Shown here: piece by piece, positions 42,384-56,658 of the stretch
How the letters are laid out: every line of letters begins with the position of its first letter
Position numbering within the stretch: the stretch's first letter is position 1
Source of the DNA: Ancylostoma caninum
Taxonomy: Eukaryota > Nematoda > Chromadorea > Rhabditida > Ancylostomatidae
Assembly (NCBI GenBank): GCA_037903475.1
Contig: JBAJFG010000124.1
Coordinates: 1-64,000 of the forward strand
DNA length: 64,000 nucleotides
Reading direction: 5' to 3'
The notes under the pieces: generated by a model
The model's database searches: none
Seen by the model: only the letters and a program-made list of their open reading frames with translations
What the model was told of the DNA's origin: nothing
Translations under genes and position numbers: made by a program

Positions 42384-43568
42384 CTCTCCATGAATATCCA
42401 GTGTGGCTGGGATTAATTTGGCGTGAATTATCCCGTCAAGAGCATTAATTAAGCTGCGCGCTGTCATTAGTATTCTGATTGGTGCGTATAGGTTCAACTG
42501 GACTTGCGGTGCTTCCACCTTTTCCTGGAGCGCACAAATCGCAGCCACATCTGAACTGGATTATCAACCTAGTGCGAATCCGCCGAATCGCGCACGCGTC
42601 TAGACGGGTAGGTGAAGCAGCCGACGATGAGCTGCAGATTTGCAAGCAATACTCCGGCTGTTATGATGCTTCTTAGCCTCACGGGGGTGGTGTTCAAATA
42701 TAACTTGCCTGTTGTTTACAGCGTTATGCAGTTAACGTTAATTGAATTACGATAGGTGCCCGCTTAGTTCGGTTCGCACGAATAACACGGTCGGGCTTTT
42801 CGAGGGCTTCTGTACTAAGCGCAGGGGCGCGGTGGCGTACGGCAATCAGTGAAATACAACACTTGTACTGGTTGAGTTAGAAGTGATGATGAGTATGATA
42901 CCTTCATCAGCTTCCACATGAGCGCTCTCTTATTAGACGGTGACTTTCTTTCACAAAGGCAGGCGCCTATGCCCTTGCAAGTGAGAAAGTTTGTACCTCT
43001 TTAGACGGTAATCACTATGGAGACATTCCGTAATTGAATATCGTTCACATATAAAGAACATCTTGTACATAAATACTCAGCAAAATACAAATGAAATTGT
43101 CGACACGACATTACGAACAGCGGGGGAAACGATGAGAGGTGATGAGGGAGATCGTGAAAATGTCACGACATTGCAACGTCTGGTAGAACGAGGCATACGA
43201 TATGATTTATGAATGACTCTTTACAATGCAATTAGTCATCACGGTGTCACTTCACACCTCCCAGCATACAACCGGAACCTCGACACTTGAGGGTCGCGCT
43301 CGCCTGGCCATGAGGGTCCACTACAACAATTCATTGCCTATTAACGCTCGCTGATTACTTCCTGTGGCATCTCACACGTTGTCTTCACATAGCGTAGTCC
43401 TCGCAGCAAGCAAACTACGTAAATTTGTTTACTAACACCTCAGAAACGGAAGTGGGAGTTAATAAGCGAACAGTATAACAAGGATTGGGGCTGTGGATAA
43501 GCGTAGATGAGCAATAGGGAGGAGACAGATTGAGAATAGCGAGGTAATGACCAAAATTAGCATATTAC

Positions 43569-43748
43569 CTAGCAGCCGTAATCCTCGACACGCGGTTCGC
43601 ACACGCGAACCGGTGCATAACCGATAGCGGAAACTAGTGTGGCATGAAATGCGCTGGCCGCCAGGTTGGTGGTCAGCTGGGGCGCCGGCGCCGCGTCCCG
43701 GGTGGTCCCGCGCCGGGCGCCGGAAGTGCCCGTCGGCCATCCGCGCCA
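43569..43748 (-). other. GC-rich island resembling an isolated exon
   Basis: 180 bp bounded on the minus strand by an AATTAG acceptor and a TGCTAG donor followed by GTAATA. It is strikingly GC-rich (GGCGCCGGCGCC, GCGCCGGGCGCCGG). Two reading frames are almost open; the best-looking (PQLTTNLAASAFHATLVSAI, then CEPRVEDYGC) stops at the last codon. It does not join in phase to alr-1 exon 1. It could be an untranslated or non-coding RNA exon, a CpG-rich regulatory element, or chance. Confidence 0.25.
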
Positions 43749-46671
43749 CTAATTGGGGAATTATCGAAGTTTTAACGGCATCGGAAGGACTCGGCTCAAT
43801 TGTTCGCCGCTCCATTAGCGAGTTCGACTTGAGAGCTGCACAGTGTGATTTGTCTTTGCACTAATTGGACGGCAATGGCTGAGCAATGAGATTCACGTCG
43901 CTTTTTCCTCTCCGCCTCGCTCACTCACACGCACACACACAACGATGTAGTGACGTCGAAATGAGGATAATACGCAACTACGTACTCGACTAAATTTACA
44001 CCAATTACCGAGTGTAATTGTTAGTACGATCGTCACCTCTTTCAGAGATCCGCGGACAGACGTTGACGGCGCCGTGTTTTGCCACGATTCGCTAAGTTCA
44101 CCCTCAATCACGATGAATAGTGATTATCGTCGTATTTCCTCATTTTACGGAGTAATCACTCGTAAAGTGCAAAGATGTGAATGATGATCTAATTTATTTT
44201 CGACGCAAAAAGTGCTTAACCTCGACGAGAATGAGGTTGTGGTTGGATGAGGGACTTATAGTCGCTTCAATACATAGTTCGTCGAATTAGGAGCCTTTAC
44301 ATAATAGTAGATATACTTAGGACCGAATAATGCATTATATACCTATCGACTTAATCAAAATTCGAGAGTTCGCTTTTGAATGAATCTATAGTTCGAATGG
44401 AGGGAGCAGTACAGTCCTTTAGGAATAACAACCAATAAGAAGGCGTTCAAGTCTCTCTCTCTTTCAAAAATTCGAATTTTTCGGATCTAGTCCTGAATAA
44501 ATAATTGAATGAATTGAGTCATTGGACTTTTACTCGGTCCTGAGTCTAATAGTCAACCAGGAAATAGTAAAAGAAAGGATCAAAAGCGAATCGCATGAGC
44601 CGCACTATTGTTACTAGTATGATTAGTGGGGGTGGGCAGTACGCAGTACAACTGTGAGGCTTATCCCTCTTATTAGATTAGAAACGATAATTCTACGGAT
44701 GAGGGGAAATACCTTGAACCTCTTTAGTAGAGTGGTGACGGTTGATAACAATCGTGCACATTCGGTGCAACATACGAGAGAAGTTTATAGGGAAGAGTAG
44801 AAACGAGCAAGCAACTACACATGAAGGGCATGGAAAATGCGCTAACAAGGCGTACGCGTCGAAGCGATCCACAATTCAGAGTTCGTGGTACAATTTGACG
44901 TAGAGATATGTTGTTTTTATAACAATAGTGCTAGTGAATTCTATTCTCTACTTCTAATTTACGTAAATGAATACCGTGGTTTTGTGATTTATTTAAATGG
45001 AAATTGAGTAGGGAAAAAAAGTTTTCACAGCATAAAAATAAGATTAATTACACTGCAGAGTGATTGTGGCCGGTGGGAAAATGCGCTGGGGAATTTGCTA
45101 ATTTCTTGGTTAATTAATAACGAAGTAACGCATAGCGCATACGATGGTTGTGTAAATGAGTTCATGGCGGCGAATCGGAGCGGCAGCAGTGCGTCCGGCA
45201 GAAATCGTCGTCGTCCGGAAGACGATGAGGATGCGAAACAGCAACGATAGCGGCTAATTGATATTAATCGAGGCAATGATGGTCACTCACTACGTCGTCG
45301 TTCATGTCTCGCCGCTTCGCACACTCTCTTCACCCCGTCCGACGTCGTTTTCGTCGTCTGGCCCCGCCTACCGCCAACATGAACGCGCTGGTTACTGTAC
45401 TGTGGCCGATAAGACAAGCGGAAAAACGTGCACATTGTCTCATCATTTCACTTACTCGGGATCTTTTTCCCTCAAACACTGAACGCGTTGGTTTTCGATG
45501 TGTTAAGTCGACTTGCGAGAGGACATACCACTACTTTGGAAGCATGAGAGTAGAGTCAAGCCGAGTTCTGCACTACAGCAAAATCTCAAGAGATAAAACT
45601 CGCCCTATCAATAGTGAGAGATTCCGGAATGGTTCTCCCAGAAATGACAAAGTCAACGATGAATGTTAGCTCTGAACATTCATATCACTTCCGGCGAGAA
45701 GCGTTGACCACCGGGCGCAGAATCTGCCATGGGGCGAGGAGAACATCCGACGAAGGAGACCGCCTCATCTGTACATTTCCTTCCGGATTTTGCAGCACCA
45801 ATCAGCAAAAATACTAAAAATTTTCTGGAACAAACAAAAGCCTCAGCAAGATTACCCTTCACTGAGCCAGCACACTTTCTATCACTCTGCAATCATTAGA
45901 TAATTTAAGAAAAAAGTGCAATTTGTAGAAGATCTAGCAGCGCTATCCCTGTAAAAGGCCATAATCACGCGTAGTTACAGTCTTGCACGGTCAGGATTCA
46001 CATTTCAGGATGGTAAGGTTCTTCTGGTACTCAATACCAGACGCTTAACCATGGATTAGTAAGACAAGTATAGCAGAATTATTCAAATCAGGTTCTATTT
46101 TGAACAACAACTCTTACTTTAGCGTTAGCGGTAGAATAAACCTAAGAACATAAAAATTTCTTTATACAAATGTCTTCAAGGACATTCAAGAAGTAGCCCC
46201 AATAATACTCACGAGTAGCAGTTGTCCGTATTCTCCAAATACAGCCAGGAAGAGCTTCAAAATGTGTAGTTAAACTGAAGCTCTACATGCCCAAACGAGG
46301 CAGACAAACTAGTCCTGCAGTTGGTTGATATTTCCACAATCATCAAATGCAACAATGTTTTTCAGAACTCGTAGTCATACGGGGACATAATGTTATTAAC
46401 ATAATTAGTTGTTAAGCTCTCGTTCGCACTATAGAAATTTATAACATGTCCTCTTGTATCTGTTTAAACACATACCTATATGTCCTATATGTCACATACT
46501 ATGAAAATTAAATTACTTTAGGTGGATTTAGTTTAAAATAAAAAACGTCATACCACTACGTAAAGCTCTTAAATACTGTATAAACCAATGTTCATCAAGC
46601 AACGGAAATCTAATTTCGATTGGATAATACGAAGTACTACAAACACGTGGGCAGAGTGAGAGTGTGGATAG

Positions 46672-46684
46672 ATAGATAGATAGT
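46672..46684 (+). repeat. Short GATA tandem repeat
   Basis: GATAGATAGATAG run of three units, followed by a G-rich GCTGGGGGGACG. Minor simple repeat. Confidence 0.7.
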
Positions 46685-47511
46685 TTGCTGGGGGGACGAG
46701 GAAAATGAGGACACACTCTCGGAGAGAGCACACACACATACACGCATCCACGAGGTGGCGACGACGATTTGCCTTTTCCCACCTCATAGCTAACGGAAAT
46801 TAGTCGGCAACGCGTAAAGAGAACACTTAGAGAGGGAAGTGTGCTTGTAGCGAACCAATTCACACTATCCACTGCTGTACATGCGTTATTCTCCTTGAGC
46901 AATACGTGGGGCACTAATCGTGCCGACATCGTCGCTGTGCTTGTGGCAAAATCGCGGCGCTAAACGATACAGCGACGAGGTGGCGACGTCGCGATGGTGT
47001 ACAACGGCGCGAGGGTCACTTTGGCTGAGGAGAGGAGCTGATGGAACGAAAAATGCACCGGAATGAGGTGAAAGCGATCGCGATTTAAATAAGCGCTGCT
47101 GCTGCTCGACGTCGTGGTACTGAAGCGCGACTCCTCGTCGCCCGCGCCTCGGAATGAGGTGCTTCAACGACGTCGACGACGACGGCGACAATGCTGTGTT
47201 CCTGTCCCCAATTGGGATGTTGGGGGTGTTCACAAGACGCATACCACGTACACAAACATCCTCATCCATACCGTATTAAATGACATTATTCGATACGATG
47301 GCAAAGCAGCGGAATTGGCCGCTATAAATGCCTAAACAACTCATCAAATGCAATACAAATGAATAAGAGAGTGTGCGGTCGTGTGTCTTCCGTGCCTCCT
47401 CTCGCCTGACTATCAAATAAACCATTATTATGCAACACTTATGGCATCGAGGCACGCTATTGTTGAACACTGCGCCCCGCCATCCGAAGAAATTACGAGC
47501 GCTGCTTCGCT

Positions 47512-47930
47512 ATTGGCTAGTTTTTCTGGAATCTGTGGAAAAAACCCAGGAAAATGCAGCATTTCAGCTCGAAAAGTATTTTTACGCATGATACTACCTG
47601 TGAGTTTTGGCCAAATACTACGTTGTTATTGGTCCCTAAGTTGTCTGGCTAATTTAACTAGTTTTTTTCCGAGTCTCTGGAAAAAATCCAGGAAAATTAA
47701 GCATTTCAGCTCTACACCTATCTTTTACGCATAATACTACCTGTGAAGTCTACCCAAATACTCCGTTGTGATTGACTTCTAAGTTGTCTAGCTAAGTTGG
47801 CTATTTTTTTGAATCTGTGGAAAAAATCCAGGAAAATGCTGCATTTTGGCTTCAAATATATTTTTTCGGCAGGGTACTACTTGTGAGGTCTAGCCAATAC
47901 TACGATGTTACTAATTCCTTAAGCACTCTA
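47512..47930. repeat. Three tandem diverged copies of a ~142-bp unit
   Basis: Copies at roughly 47512-47645, 47646-47789 and 47790-47930. Each runs GGCTA-TTTTT, TCTGTGGAAAAAATCCAGG-AAAAT, GCATTT-AGCTC, TATTTTT-CGCA, TACTACCTGTGAGGTCT, CAAATACTACGTTGTTATTG, CCTAAGTTGTCT, with substitutions and small indels. No coding potential. It looks like local tandem amplification of a dispersed repeat; similar GAAAATCCAGGA words occur elsewhere in the window. Confidence 0.8.
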
Positions 47931-50900
47931 AGATTACTTTTATTCGTTAAATATCCAGCGAAATCCAGAGTTAAAGGTCCAGAAAGTCCACTAATTTCCT
48001 CTTACAAAAAACTCCGTAAATTCACTGTGAAATCTGATCATGGCTGTATCTCCTCTGTCGCCCTAAAATATAAATTGTGCACTGTTAACTGCACAGAAAA
48101 GATGTCCAGAAAAGTGTACCAGAAACACCCTCTGTACTTTCTGGTTAGAGAAAATCCTAGAAAGGCTCAAACAAAAATGAACTAGAACAAGTTCAACGCA
48201 GCTAAAACCCATGAATAAGTTGAAAGTAGAGATTGCACAGGAGAACTTCCCATGTGAATGAGATTTGCGTTAACAAATTCGCGAGGATCTCTAGTTCTTC
48301 TTACCAAACAAACGATTATCCATGTTCAGGGTCTGGATATGACGTTTATAATCATAGATGCGTGGAAGACATTGCACTATGATGAAACTTTGCTGAAGCT
48401 TAACTAACTCGTTATTATGTCAACAGTTAATTTTGAAAAATGATTTGACGTCTCCTACTAAACGGTGATCCCGAACTTCCTGGCTCACAGCAGTGCACAT
48501 TAAGAAGTATAAGTCCTGAACTGGGAGTAAGCTATTATTTGAGAAGTTTTATTGGGGTGATTTTAGCCGTGTTAGCTGCGCATGTTTTTCCTGGGGTTGG
48601 TATTATCCGGAAAAGTGCCAATGTATTTTCTGGACAAATCGGATAGATCAGGATTCAGCAAAGCACTGTTGTTGTTACGCAAATGGGCAAAGTTTGCTGG
48701 AACTAAGAAGTATGCGAGTCTTTAGGTGGAATGTTTACTATTAACAATGTTTTTATAAGGGTACAAGAAAGCTTCATCCAGAAATTGTTCCAGGACCCAC
48801 TAATTGGTGATGATTAGTTCAGTTACGGTACTAACGCTGTGACAAACGCCAAGGTGTGCAGATGTCGATGTTGGGCAGATAACGTTGCGGTTTCGTAGTC
48901 AGTGAGGATTAGACCGTAGCACTTAATACAGTAATTGGACGGCAATTAGGCATTCCATGGTGTATCGGATCGTCGTTGGTGGGCCTGGTCGGCGTCTGCT
49001 TAAACAGCGCTCGCCGGCAAAGCCGAAAATCGTCGCGCACCTCTGAACCCGTCCAAACGACGAACAATGTGCGTAATGACCGTATCAAATAGCACCCAAG
49101 ACTCACTAGTGTGAAAGGATTTGAATATCGTCGGGTCAATACACCTATAGTCAGATAATTAAACCAGTAGTTTGTTTAGATGCTCAGCATTTAGCCGCTT
49201 TCGTCAGCTGCGATTCATTTGAGAAAATCCAGGAAGAGATTTTTAATTGGTCCCTCCACGGCAGGTATATGATTTCAAAGAAACACAGTAGCACTTTGAC
49301 ATAGTTTTTCTCTGAAAGAAACCCTGCGGCTAAATTGGGGCTACCATTGATGCTTACTACTACTCAATTTTTCATTAGTTCAATAACATATGCAATAAAT
49401 ACTAAAAGAAGTTACTGAGTTATAGTGAAGCTTGGAATTGTCACAGATCATCTAGGACTTTTGTTTATTATTCTGGATATAATAAGGCCTACGAGTTTTC
49501 CAATGTTTTTGTAGCTGCAGATTCTACACACACGTAAAAGAACGGATTTTTACAGGAATATTATTGTTCATCTATTAAATTATCTAGAAGAATCATCCAG
49601 AATATGCAGCGATACCAGTACTTCTGGAATGTAATGGAATACCTTAAAGATCTTCGTGTGAGCACGTCGATGTTCTCTCAGAAAATAATTTCGAAGCGTA
49701 TAGGAAAGTAGGCAACCAATACAAAAGGTTCCATTACTTTGAATAAATAGGGAGTAAAGTTAACATGTTCGCAAAATTTTTTGTTTTTCTTTGTTTTCCC
49801 TATGGTGAATTCGAACATCCATGGAAAGCGATTTATTTGAAGCACACTTTGATAATTACTAACAGTCTGAAAAGTTTTCTTTGAAAGGGCTCAACTTCCT
49901 TTGAAGGGTTTTATTATGAAAAAGAAGGTTTATAATTTTGATAAGTGAATGGACGAAGATTGTATTGCCATTTACTGCACAACTTCAGTAGTTATTTGCA
50001 AAAATGTTAAGCTATATGAAGTCATTCTTTTTCAAAAGTACGTTTCTGCAGACGGAAAAGCCCTTGAGAAGGATATTCTAAGCATTTGACAATTAGTTAT
50101 AGATCCCGAGAGGAGATTCCGGCCAGGCAAATAAGTCAACTACTTAGCTTTCAGTTTTTGTTTGGCATAGAGATCCTGCACGAATGTGTAGACATCTGTC
50201 TGAGACACCACTTTTGATGAGTTTTGGTGATTTTAGTTTTAAATCTAATCAAATATGTGGCGAGGGCGAATAAGTATTTGTGAGTCTGTTCTGGAAAAAA
50301 ATGGCTCAGACATGCTAAATTCGTCTGCAACTAAGAACTACTGAAAATAAGCTCCAGCAACGCAAATGGGCTCACTGGATGCGCCAAGGTGAGTTCAAAA
50401 AGAATACGCGTAGAATTTATCGCACATACTACTGAGTAACTACAAAAACAGATCATGAAGTCGCATTTTCGGCGAGTAATTGCTGTGATTGCGTAGTATA
50501 CTTTTGCATTTATGGTTTCTGAATCACACGAAAACAACGAGGATAACACTGCAGACCAGCATGAACTAGTTTTTTTTTCTCTATTCAGGTGAGGTGGAGT
50601 GGGCAGTTGAGTTGTGAGGTTGAGTGAAAGCGGGATGATTGTGAGGGACAGCGAGAGGTTTGGCTGGTGGAGAAATCCGTTTAGCTAATCGAGTATGTAG
50701 CGACGTAATGAGTGGACTGCAAAATGTAATGATGATGCGTCGTGTGAGGGGCGAAACTTCCGCCGTTCGATTACTCGACCTGTTTTGGCCGGCCAAACGA
50801 TACTCACAGATATGTGGAGGTACGTAGTGTACGCTTCGGATGTGTATTGATGTTTGAAACGGTCGTACGATGCGACCACCCAGCGGGCAGCGTGTCGTGG

Positions 50901-53900
50901 ATCTCGTCCAGGCTGCGGTGCACACCTGGAATTGCTTTCGTACGAAACCACAGCAGCAACAGAAACCATCGCCGGATTAACGAACGACCAGAACGATGTC
51001 TGAGAGAAAAAAAATCTAGTGAAACATGTAAAAAATGAATTGAACAAGCACATGAAGCGACTGAGGTGTGCGATTACGGACAATGCTGATAGCGACTTCC
51101 TCAGCGCGCTGGAAGGGTGGAAGAGAGATAATCTGCTTATGGCAGATACCAGCAACGCTAAAACACCCAAATCAAACGTGAAAATGTAATCAAAGATTAG
51201 TCGCTTGTTTGAAGCCGATGAATTCTGGAGATGGTGGATGCAGGAGACGATCAAGTAGTAATAGAGTGGGTAACTTACACGGTGATGCTAGGATTGAAAC
51301 ACTTGGGCGCAGTACGCGTGGATATAGCCATAAAATTGAAAAGGGTAGAGTCAAAGCAGGACAGAAATGATCTCAGCGTTGCAGAGTTCCTGGATAGCAC
51401 TGAATTCTTCAGAATCCTAGAAAAAAAATCCAAGCGTTCTAGTGTCCTAGCTCTACAATTTCGCAATGATGTAGAATCTGAGAAACAGAAGAGGGATGCT
51501 GACGTTCGGAGACATGTTCGCCGGGATTTGGCTGAGAAAGCTCACCAACTTCGCGTCAACTGATCCTGGAGACGATGACGACAGTCTGAGTGCATGTACA
51601 CGCCTATCCAAATAGGTTCTGATAGGATTTAGGGACTGCAACGGCAAGTGCACAAGGTGTTAGCAGAGCATGGACAACGATCAAGCCGGCATGATGTGCA
51701 CTGATTTCGACTTAATACAGCTTAAGGTCATGAACGTATGACGTAAACGGGCGGATAATAATGATAATAATTCAATGAAGACGCCTTAGAGGCTTTATGT
51801 GTGACACTCTTCTATTGTGAGCAATTCCTTGGTATTTTCGCAACCTTTCAGCGTGTTAGTCGCGAAGTCTGCTTCCTGATTCTACGAATGCATGAACAAT
51901 GAGGTATGAGCAAAGCCGAAGCACTTATCAACGATGAATTTCCACACACACAATACACGACGATTTGTGGTCGATAATTGGCCCGGACTATAGTAAATCC
52001 AGTCAGTTATACGAGTACTTTGGCCGGTCTTCAAAACAACACCTATACTGCCTCGTGGCGCTGATCAACGTCGTCGTGTAAACTGTAAATGTCGTCGGGT
52101 TTTTATGAAATATGCAAATAGACGCCACACAAACGCGTCGTCTTCGACGCTCATTAGGCTTATGGCGGATTATTTGTGTTTGTATTTGATTGATAAGCGG
52201 AATTATAACGATAAGAAAAGGTCCCTACAACACTGACGCGAACAAAGCAGCAATAATGAAATTTGATTAGTCAAGCCAGACAAAAACCACGTCGTACACT
52301 AGAAATCCCCACCAAAACTCATCCCTTCCTGCAGACATTACTAAACGGATCCCAAGAGACTTCGGCCTAATCCGAAGCTGTTTCAATCATCATCTCAAAA
52401 GGCGATCAAAATCCTTGCAGGATAGATTATTCCAGAAACGGAAGCCTTTCCAACATATGAGCGCCTCTTGCAGAGGTTTGTTCGTTTAAGAAACTCGGTG
52501 AGTGAGCGAGATGATGAATGAGACGGCGGCGTATTCCCTCGTGAAAAATGCCCAAATAAGATTACGCATTTACAATCCCGGTGCCATATAATGGGCGCAA
52601 ATTGAGGAAATAAATCACCGTGGTGGTCTATTAGACATATTGGGATATGAGACAATTATGGGTGTCCCCGGGACCTGGGACCTCTCATGACAACGTCGTC
52701 AAGCCTCAGCGTTCAGTATGTTGTCGAGGGAGGCGTTTTTGAGGAGTCATGAGTCAGTAAGGTAGAATGTTGTATACGGTTTGATGACGTCAGCTCATTA
52801 ATTGAGTCATTAATGCCTATCATGCCTAGCCTCTTCGGATGTTTCTCGGGTGCCGACGCCACCTCCACCTCCTCCTCGGAATTGTTTCAGGATTCCGTTG
52901 TCCTGACTGACGGCTGCTCGCTTCTAGCGAATTACGCCCGTTGATTCGCGTCTGTTTGGGGGGTATTAGTGAGAGGAGTGGGTCATTATTAAAGGATCGC
53001 CTTCAGACGTGTCCCGCAACGATTGTTGTGCGGCGTCTTTGAGACTTACATTACTCATAAATGCACGCGCGCTCGCACGGCTTAAATCAACCGGAAAATA
53101 TGTCGCATAATTCCCTTTAATTACTCATATTTGCAAACATAGACGCTGGGGGTACGGTAGGACTTGGAAAATAAGAATATGCGGACCTTCAGGAGGAAAT
53201 TTTGCAACAGTGCCCACTACTAAGCGATATCTTCTAGCTGTACATCTTGTAGGAACAATCGCACCTTCCAAGAAATTTCCGGAATTCTCATGAACGAATG
53301 GGTGCTGTGTGAGCTATCCAAGAAAGCCCAAATTGTCCAGAATGCGTGATCGATACCACCTGAAGTGAGTAAGCTAACATTCGCACTACAACGCGATAAC
53401 ATAACGCGATACAGATGCGCGACGACGCGCCACAGCGTCAAGCGACGCGATCGTCGTGGCAGATGACGCGATTAGATGCGACAGCGGGATTTAGGCACTC
53501 GACCGCGAAATGCGAAACGTTTTGTCATTTCAATCGCGTAGACGACATGACATTATAAGGAAATACGAGATCTATACGAGCCATACCACAGTATACTGCC
53601 CAGCAGGGAGCGAAATGAGAGGCGGTGGCGCGACGACGCAAGGTGCTAATCAGAAGTTGAACAAGTTGGGAATTCTGGGATGAATCCAGAATTTTACCTG
53701 GGAGCTATGAACTGTTTATTCTGCGCGGTTGCGATGATCGCGGTGGATTTTTGAGGCGAAATTGAACAAGTTAGTATGGACAAGATCGCTGCGACCTCAG
53801 TGAAGAGGTGGACTGCCTCATCCAGGAAGAGAACGATGAAGAATTCCAGGAAGGGTCACAAGTGTCTCAAGCCCGAAAGCGTATCAAAACGCAAGATAAA

Positions 53901-53930
53901 GTTAATATGAACAGCTGAGATGACGCTGCG

Positions 53931-54248
53931 ATGGCTGCACCTTTGATGTATGAGTTTGATATGCAAACGATGATTGAGTCATACGAGCAAATCGGATCGT
54001 CCCCCCGACACCACAACGGCCGTCCGTTTGTTGGACAGCGGCTTGTGGAAGCCTATCGGCTATTTTTGGACACTTCTGCTACATCTTATTTCCTAATTCC
54101 TTCTGCTATATATGATAAATATAAGGCTATTTTGGACTGCTATAAACACCCATCTTCACTAATGCGCTTTACTGCTCACGGTTATAAGACTAACATCAAC
54201 ATCATGTCGAAGCTCAATGAACGTGCTCTGCCTGGATTTTTCTCCTAG
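53931..54248 (+). other. Unexplained open frame, possibly a decayed element
   Basis: A 105-codon frame (MAAPLMYEFDMQTMIESYEQ..., RPFVGQRLVEAYRLFL, YDKYKAILDCYKHPSSLMRF) that looks more protein-like than its surroundings. The DNA just upstream is also partly open (SVKRWTASSRKRTMKNS). There are stops before the ATG, no convincing acceptor and no domain I know. It could be a remnant of a transposon or a retrocopy. Confidence 0.25.
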
Positions 54249-56658
54249 CCGTGTCTCATAGAGTATTCGCTTTCTACATGCTAAAATTGCTAAAATAACT
54301 TTTCGAAACTAGAAGAAGTGCAGCAAGATTATGAAAAGAAAAAAAGATGACAAGCTCAACAGCATCATCCTAGAAGAAAGTGAATGGCGCAATGTGACAA
54401 GGGGGATGTTCCTCGCTTAGTGAATGCATGGCATCATCGGCATCATCGTTGGCTATCCAGGTCAACTTAGCCAGCGAACAAAGACCTTCAACGAGGTGCG
54501 AACTCAATGAGGCGAAAAATGTGCATGTTCAGTTCGCAGTACACGGACATTAACACCCTGTATTGGTTATTAGCTGACAGAATTTGGGTCATTTTAGCGT
54601 CTTTTTCGACTCTCAGACTGTCCACTTAACGCAGTTCTGTTCGCACCTGTCACGCAGTATTCGTACTTACAGAAAAAGATTAAATCGCATTTTCTATGAA
54701 CATTATCGTTACACAACTGTGGATATAAACAATCCTATGTGAAAATCCTATTAGCGAATGTTACATGGATAATGGGTGTAGTTCTGCTAATTAACTCACC
54801 TGCGTGGCATGTTGTCAGCTCGTCACCGCTATCGGAGATTCTTTTTTCCTGGATCTCAGTAAACTCATCACGAGAGAGGAACGGAAACTTCGTATTAGAG
54901 GATTATTTGCGCATAGCTTAATTGAATATTGAAAACTGAAGGAAAAGGAGTGAGCCTGTCTCTGGATGGGGCGGGTAAGCAATTTGTGGCCGGCCAATCA
55001 CGGCGCGCCGGCACACCTCCACGGGCCTGATGAAATTAGAGTTGTGAATATGTACGGTAGGTAGGTTGTAGCGTGAACTTCTGAGAGAACTTCTAATGAA
55101 GATATCTTCGGAAGGACGGCTCAGCATAGCACATTTCCTTCGGTTCTCCATGAGGTTCGATGTTATCGGCGCCAAATGAGGGAAGGAATCCACAATGATG
55201 CGCCGAAGCAGACGGCTTGGAACGCTTGAGCAATGAAAAATTCGCTGGAAATGATTACAAAGCAGCTGAATATGTGTTCATATTAGTTTCAAAAGCTGTG
55301 AACAAATCTAATGTTATTGAATTCTGGTGTAAAAATACTGAGAAAATGCTAGAGAAATCTCTTTTCATTTGGAAGTTTCATCTGGATTTCACAACAATCC
55401 TTTAAAGATATATCATTCCTGGAACTATTAGAACAACGTTTCCCAATATCCAGGAAGTCTTTAGCCCAGCGCAGTGACAATAGGCAACCAGAACTGGATT
55501 ACTAGGACTATTTCGGTCAAAACCTCAAGAATACGTTAATATATTGGGTAACCAATCCCAAATAAGCTTTCTGTTTGGAAAACTACTCTTCTGTTAGAGT
55601 GATTAAGAAAGAAAGTTCTTCCAAGCCTATTTTGAAACATTAGAGCCTCTCCCTTCCACGAAAAGCTTACTGATCACACTTGTCTTCACGAGCTGATTTT
55701 TTCCATATCAATGACGAATTACACTCGATTACTACAGAGTAACTATGTGTTAACACGGGAACGGAGATAGTAGGCGTATGAGCCGGTGTTATCATGGGAG
55801 CAGCGACAACTCGTCAATCATTCCCGAAAAACTCTGTACTGCATATAGAAAATATCAGAAAAATCCATTTCACTATGGAGCACTCACAATTTAGAGATGA
55901 TCCATGGAATGAACTTGAATAGGATAGAACACCAAAATAACGTCAGAAATTCCTTAATTCTGGAAGTACTGCTGAGCTTACGCCAGCTGCTTATGTTGAC
56001 GTCAGCGCAGGCGCCACTGGGGTAATTTACCTGTGGAGGAAAATCAAATATTGCATTTCGTGGATCACATAATCGAGATCGCTTCCTGGCGACGCGCCAA
56101 ATTGGCAGGCGGCCGACCGAGCTCTGAAAGCTGCCGCCTATGAGGGTTCAAATGTCGCGCGATCTAATTGCGATTGCGATTGAAGGGCGACAGGTAATCG
56201 CGACTGTCTAATTAGCAAAGCAATTGTAAACGAATTCAGCCGTTGGAGGTGAGCGCTGGTGAAGAGGTGGCGTAGCCGGGCGCAGTTATGATTAGAGTTG
56301 AAAAGTGACATGACACGCAGAAAAGGCGAATCGCGGTGATTCTCGTGCTCGCTGCCTCGAACGATGGGCACCAATGAATAATGGGCATACACTAAACGCA
56401 CGACAGTGAAGCGCGCTTATTAAGGTATTTCGAATGAGGAATGGCTGGTCGTGCGCAGAGCGAGGGAGCCGAATTATGAGGGAAATCATTGCGACACGGC
56501 GGCAATTTGTCCATAGGCCCCCCAGCAAAATACATCCAATGAGCTGGCGGTTTCCTCCTCCTCCTCATGCACTGCTCTGCCATCTTGACATTATACGACC
56601 GACAATAGGACATTACACTAACGGAGACGTGCGCATGAATGTGCAACGGTGAGTTTAC

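Noticed and set aside
51231..51563. 110-residue plus-strand ORF (MVDAGDDQVVIEW...)
   Set aside because: Charged but without recognisable domain, acceptor or partner exon; the LDSTEFFRILEKK stretch comes from the dispersed CCTGGA/AGAATCC repeat words.
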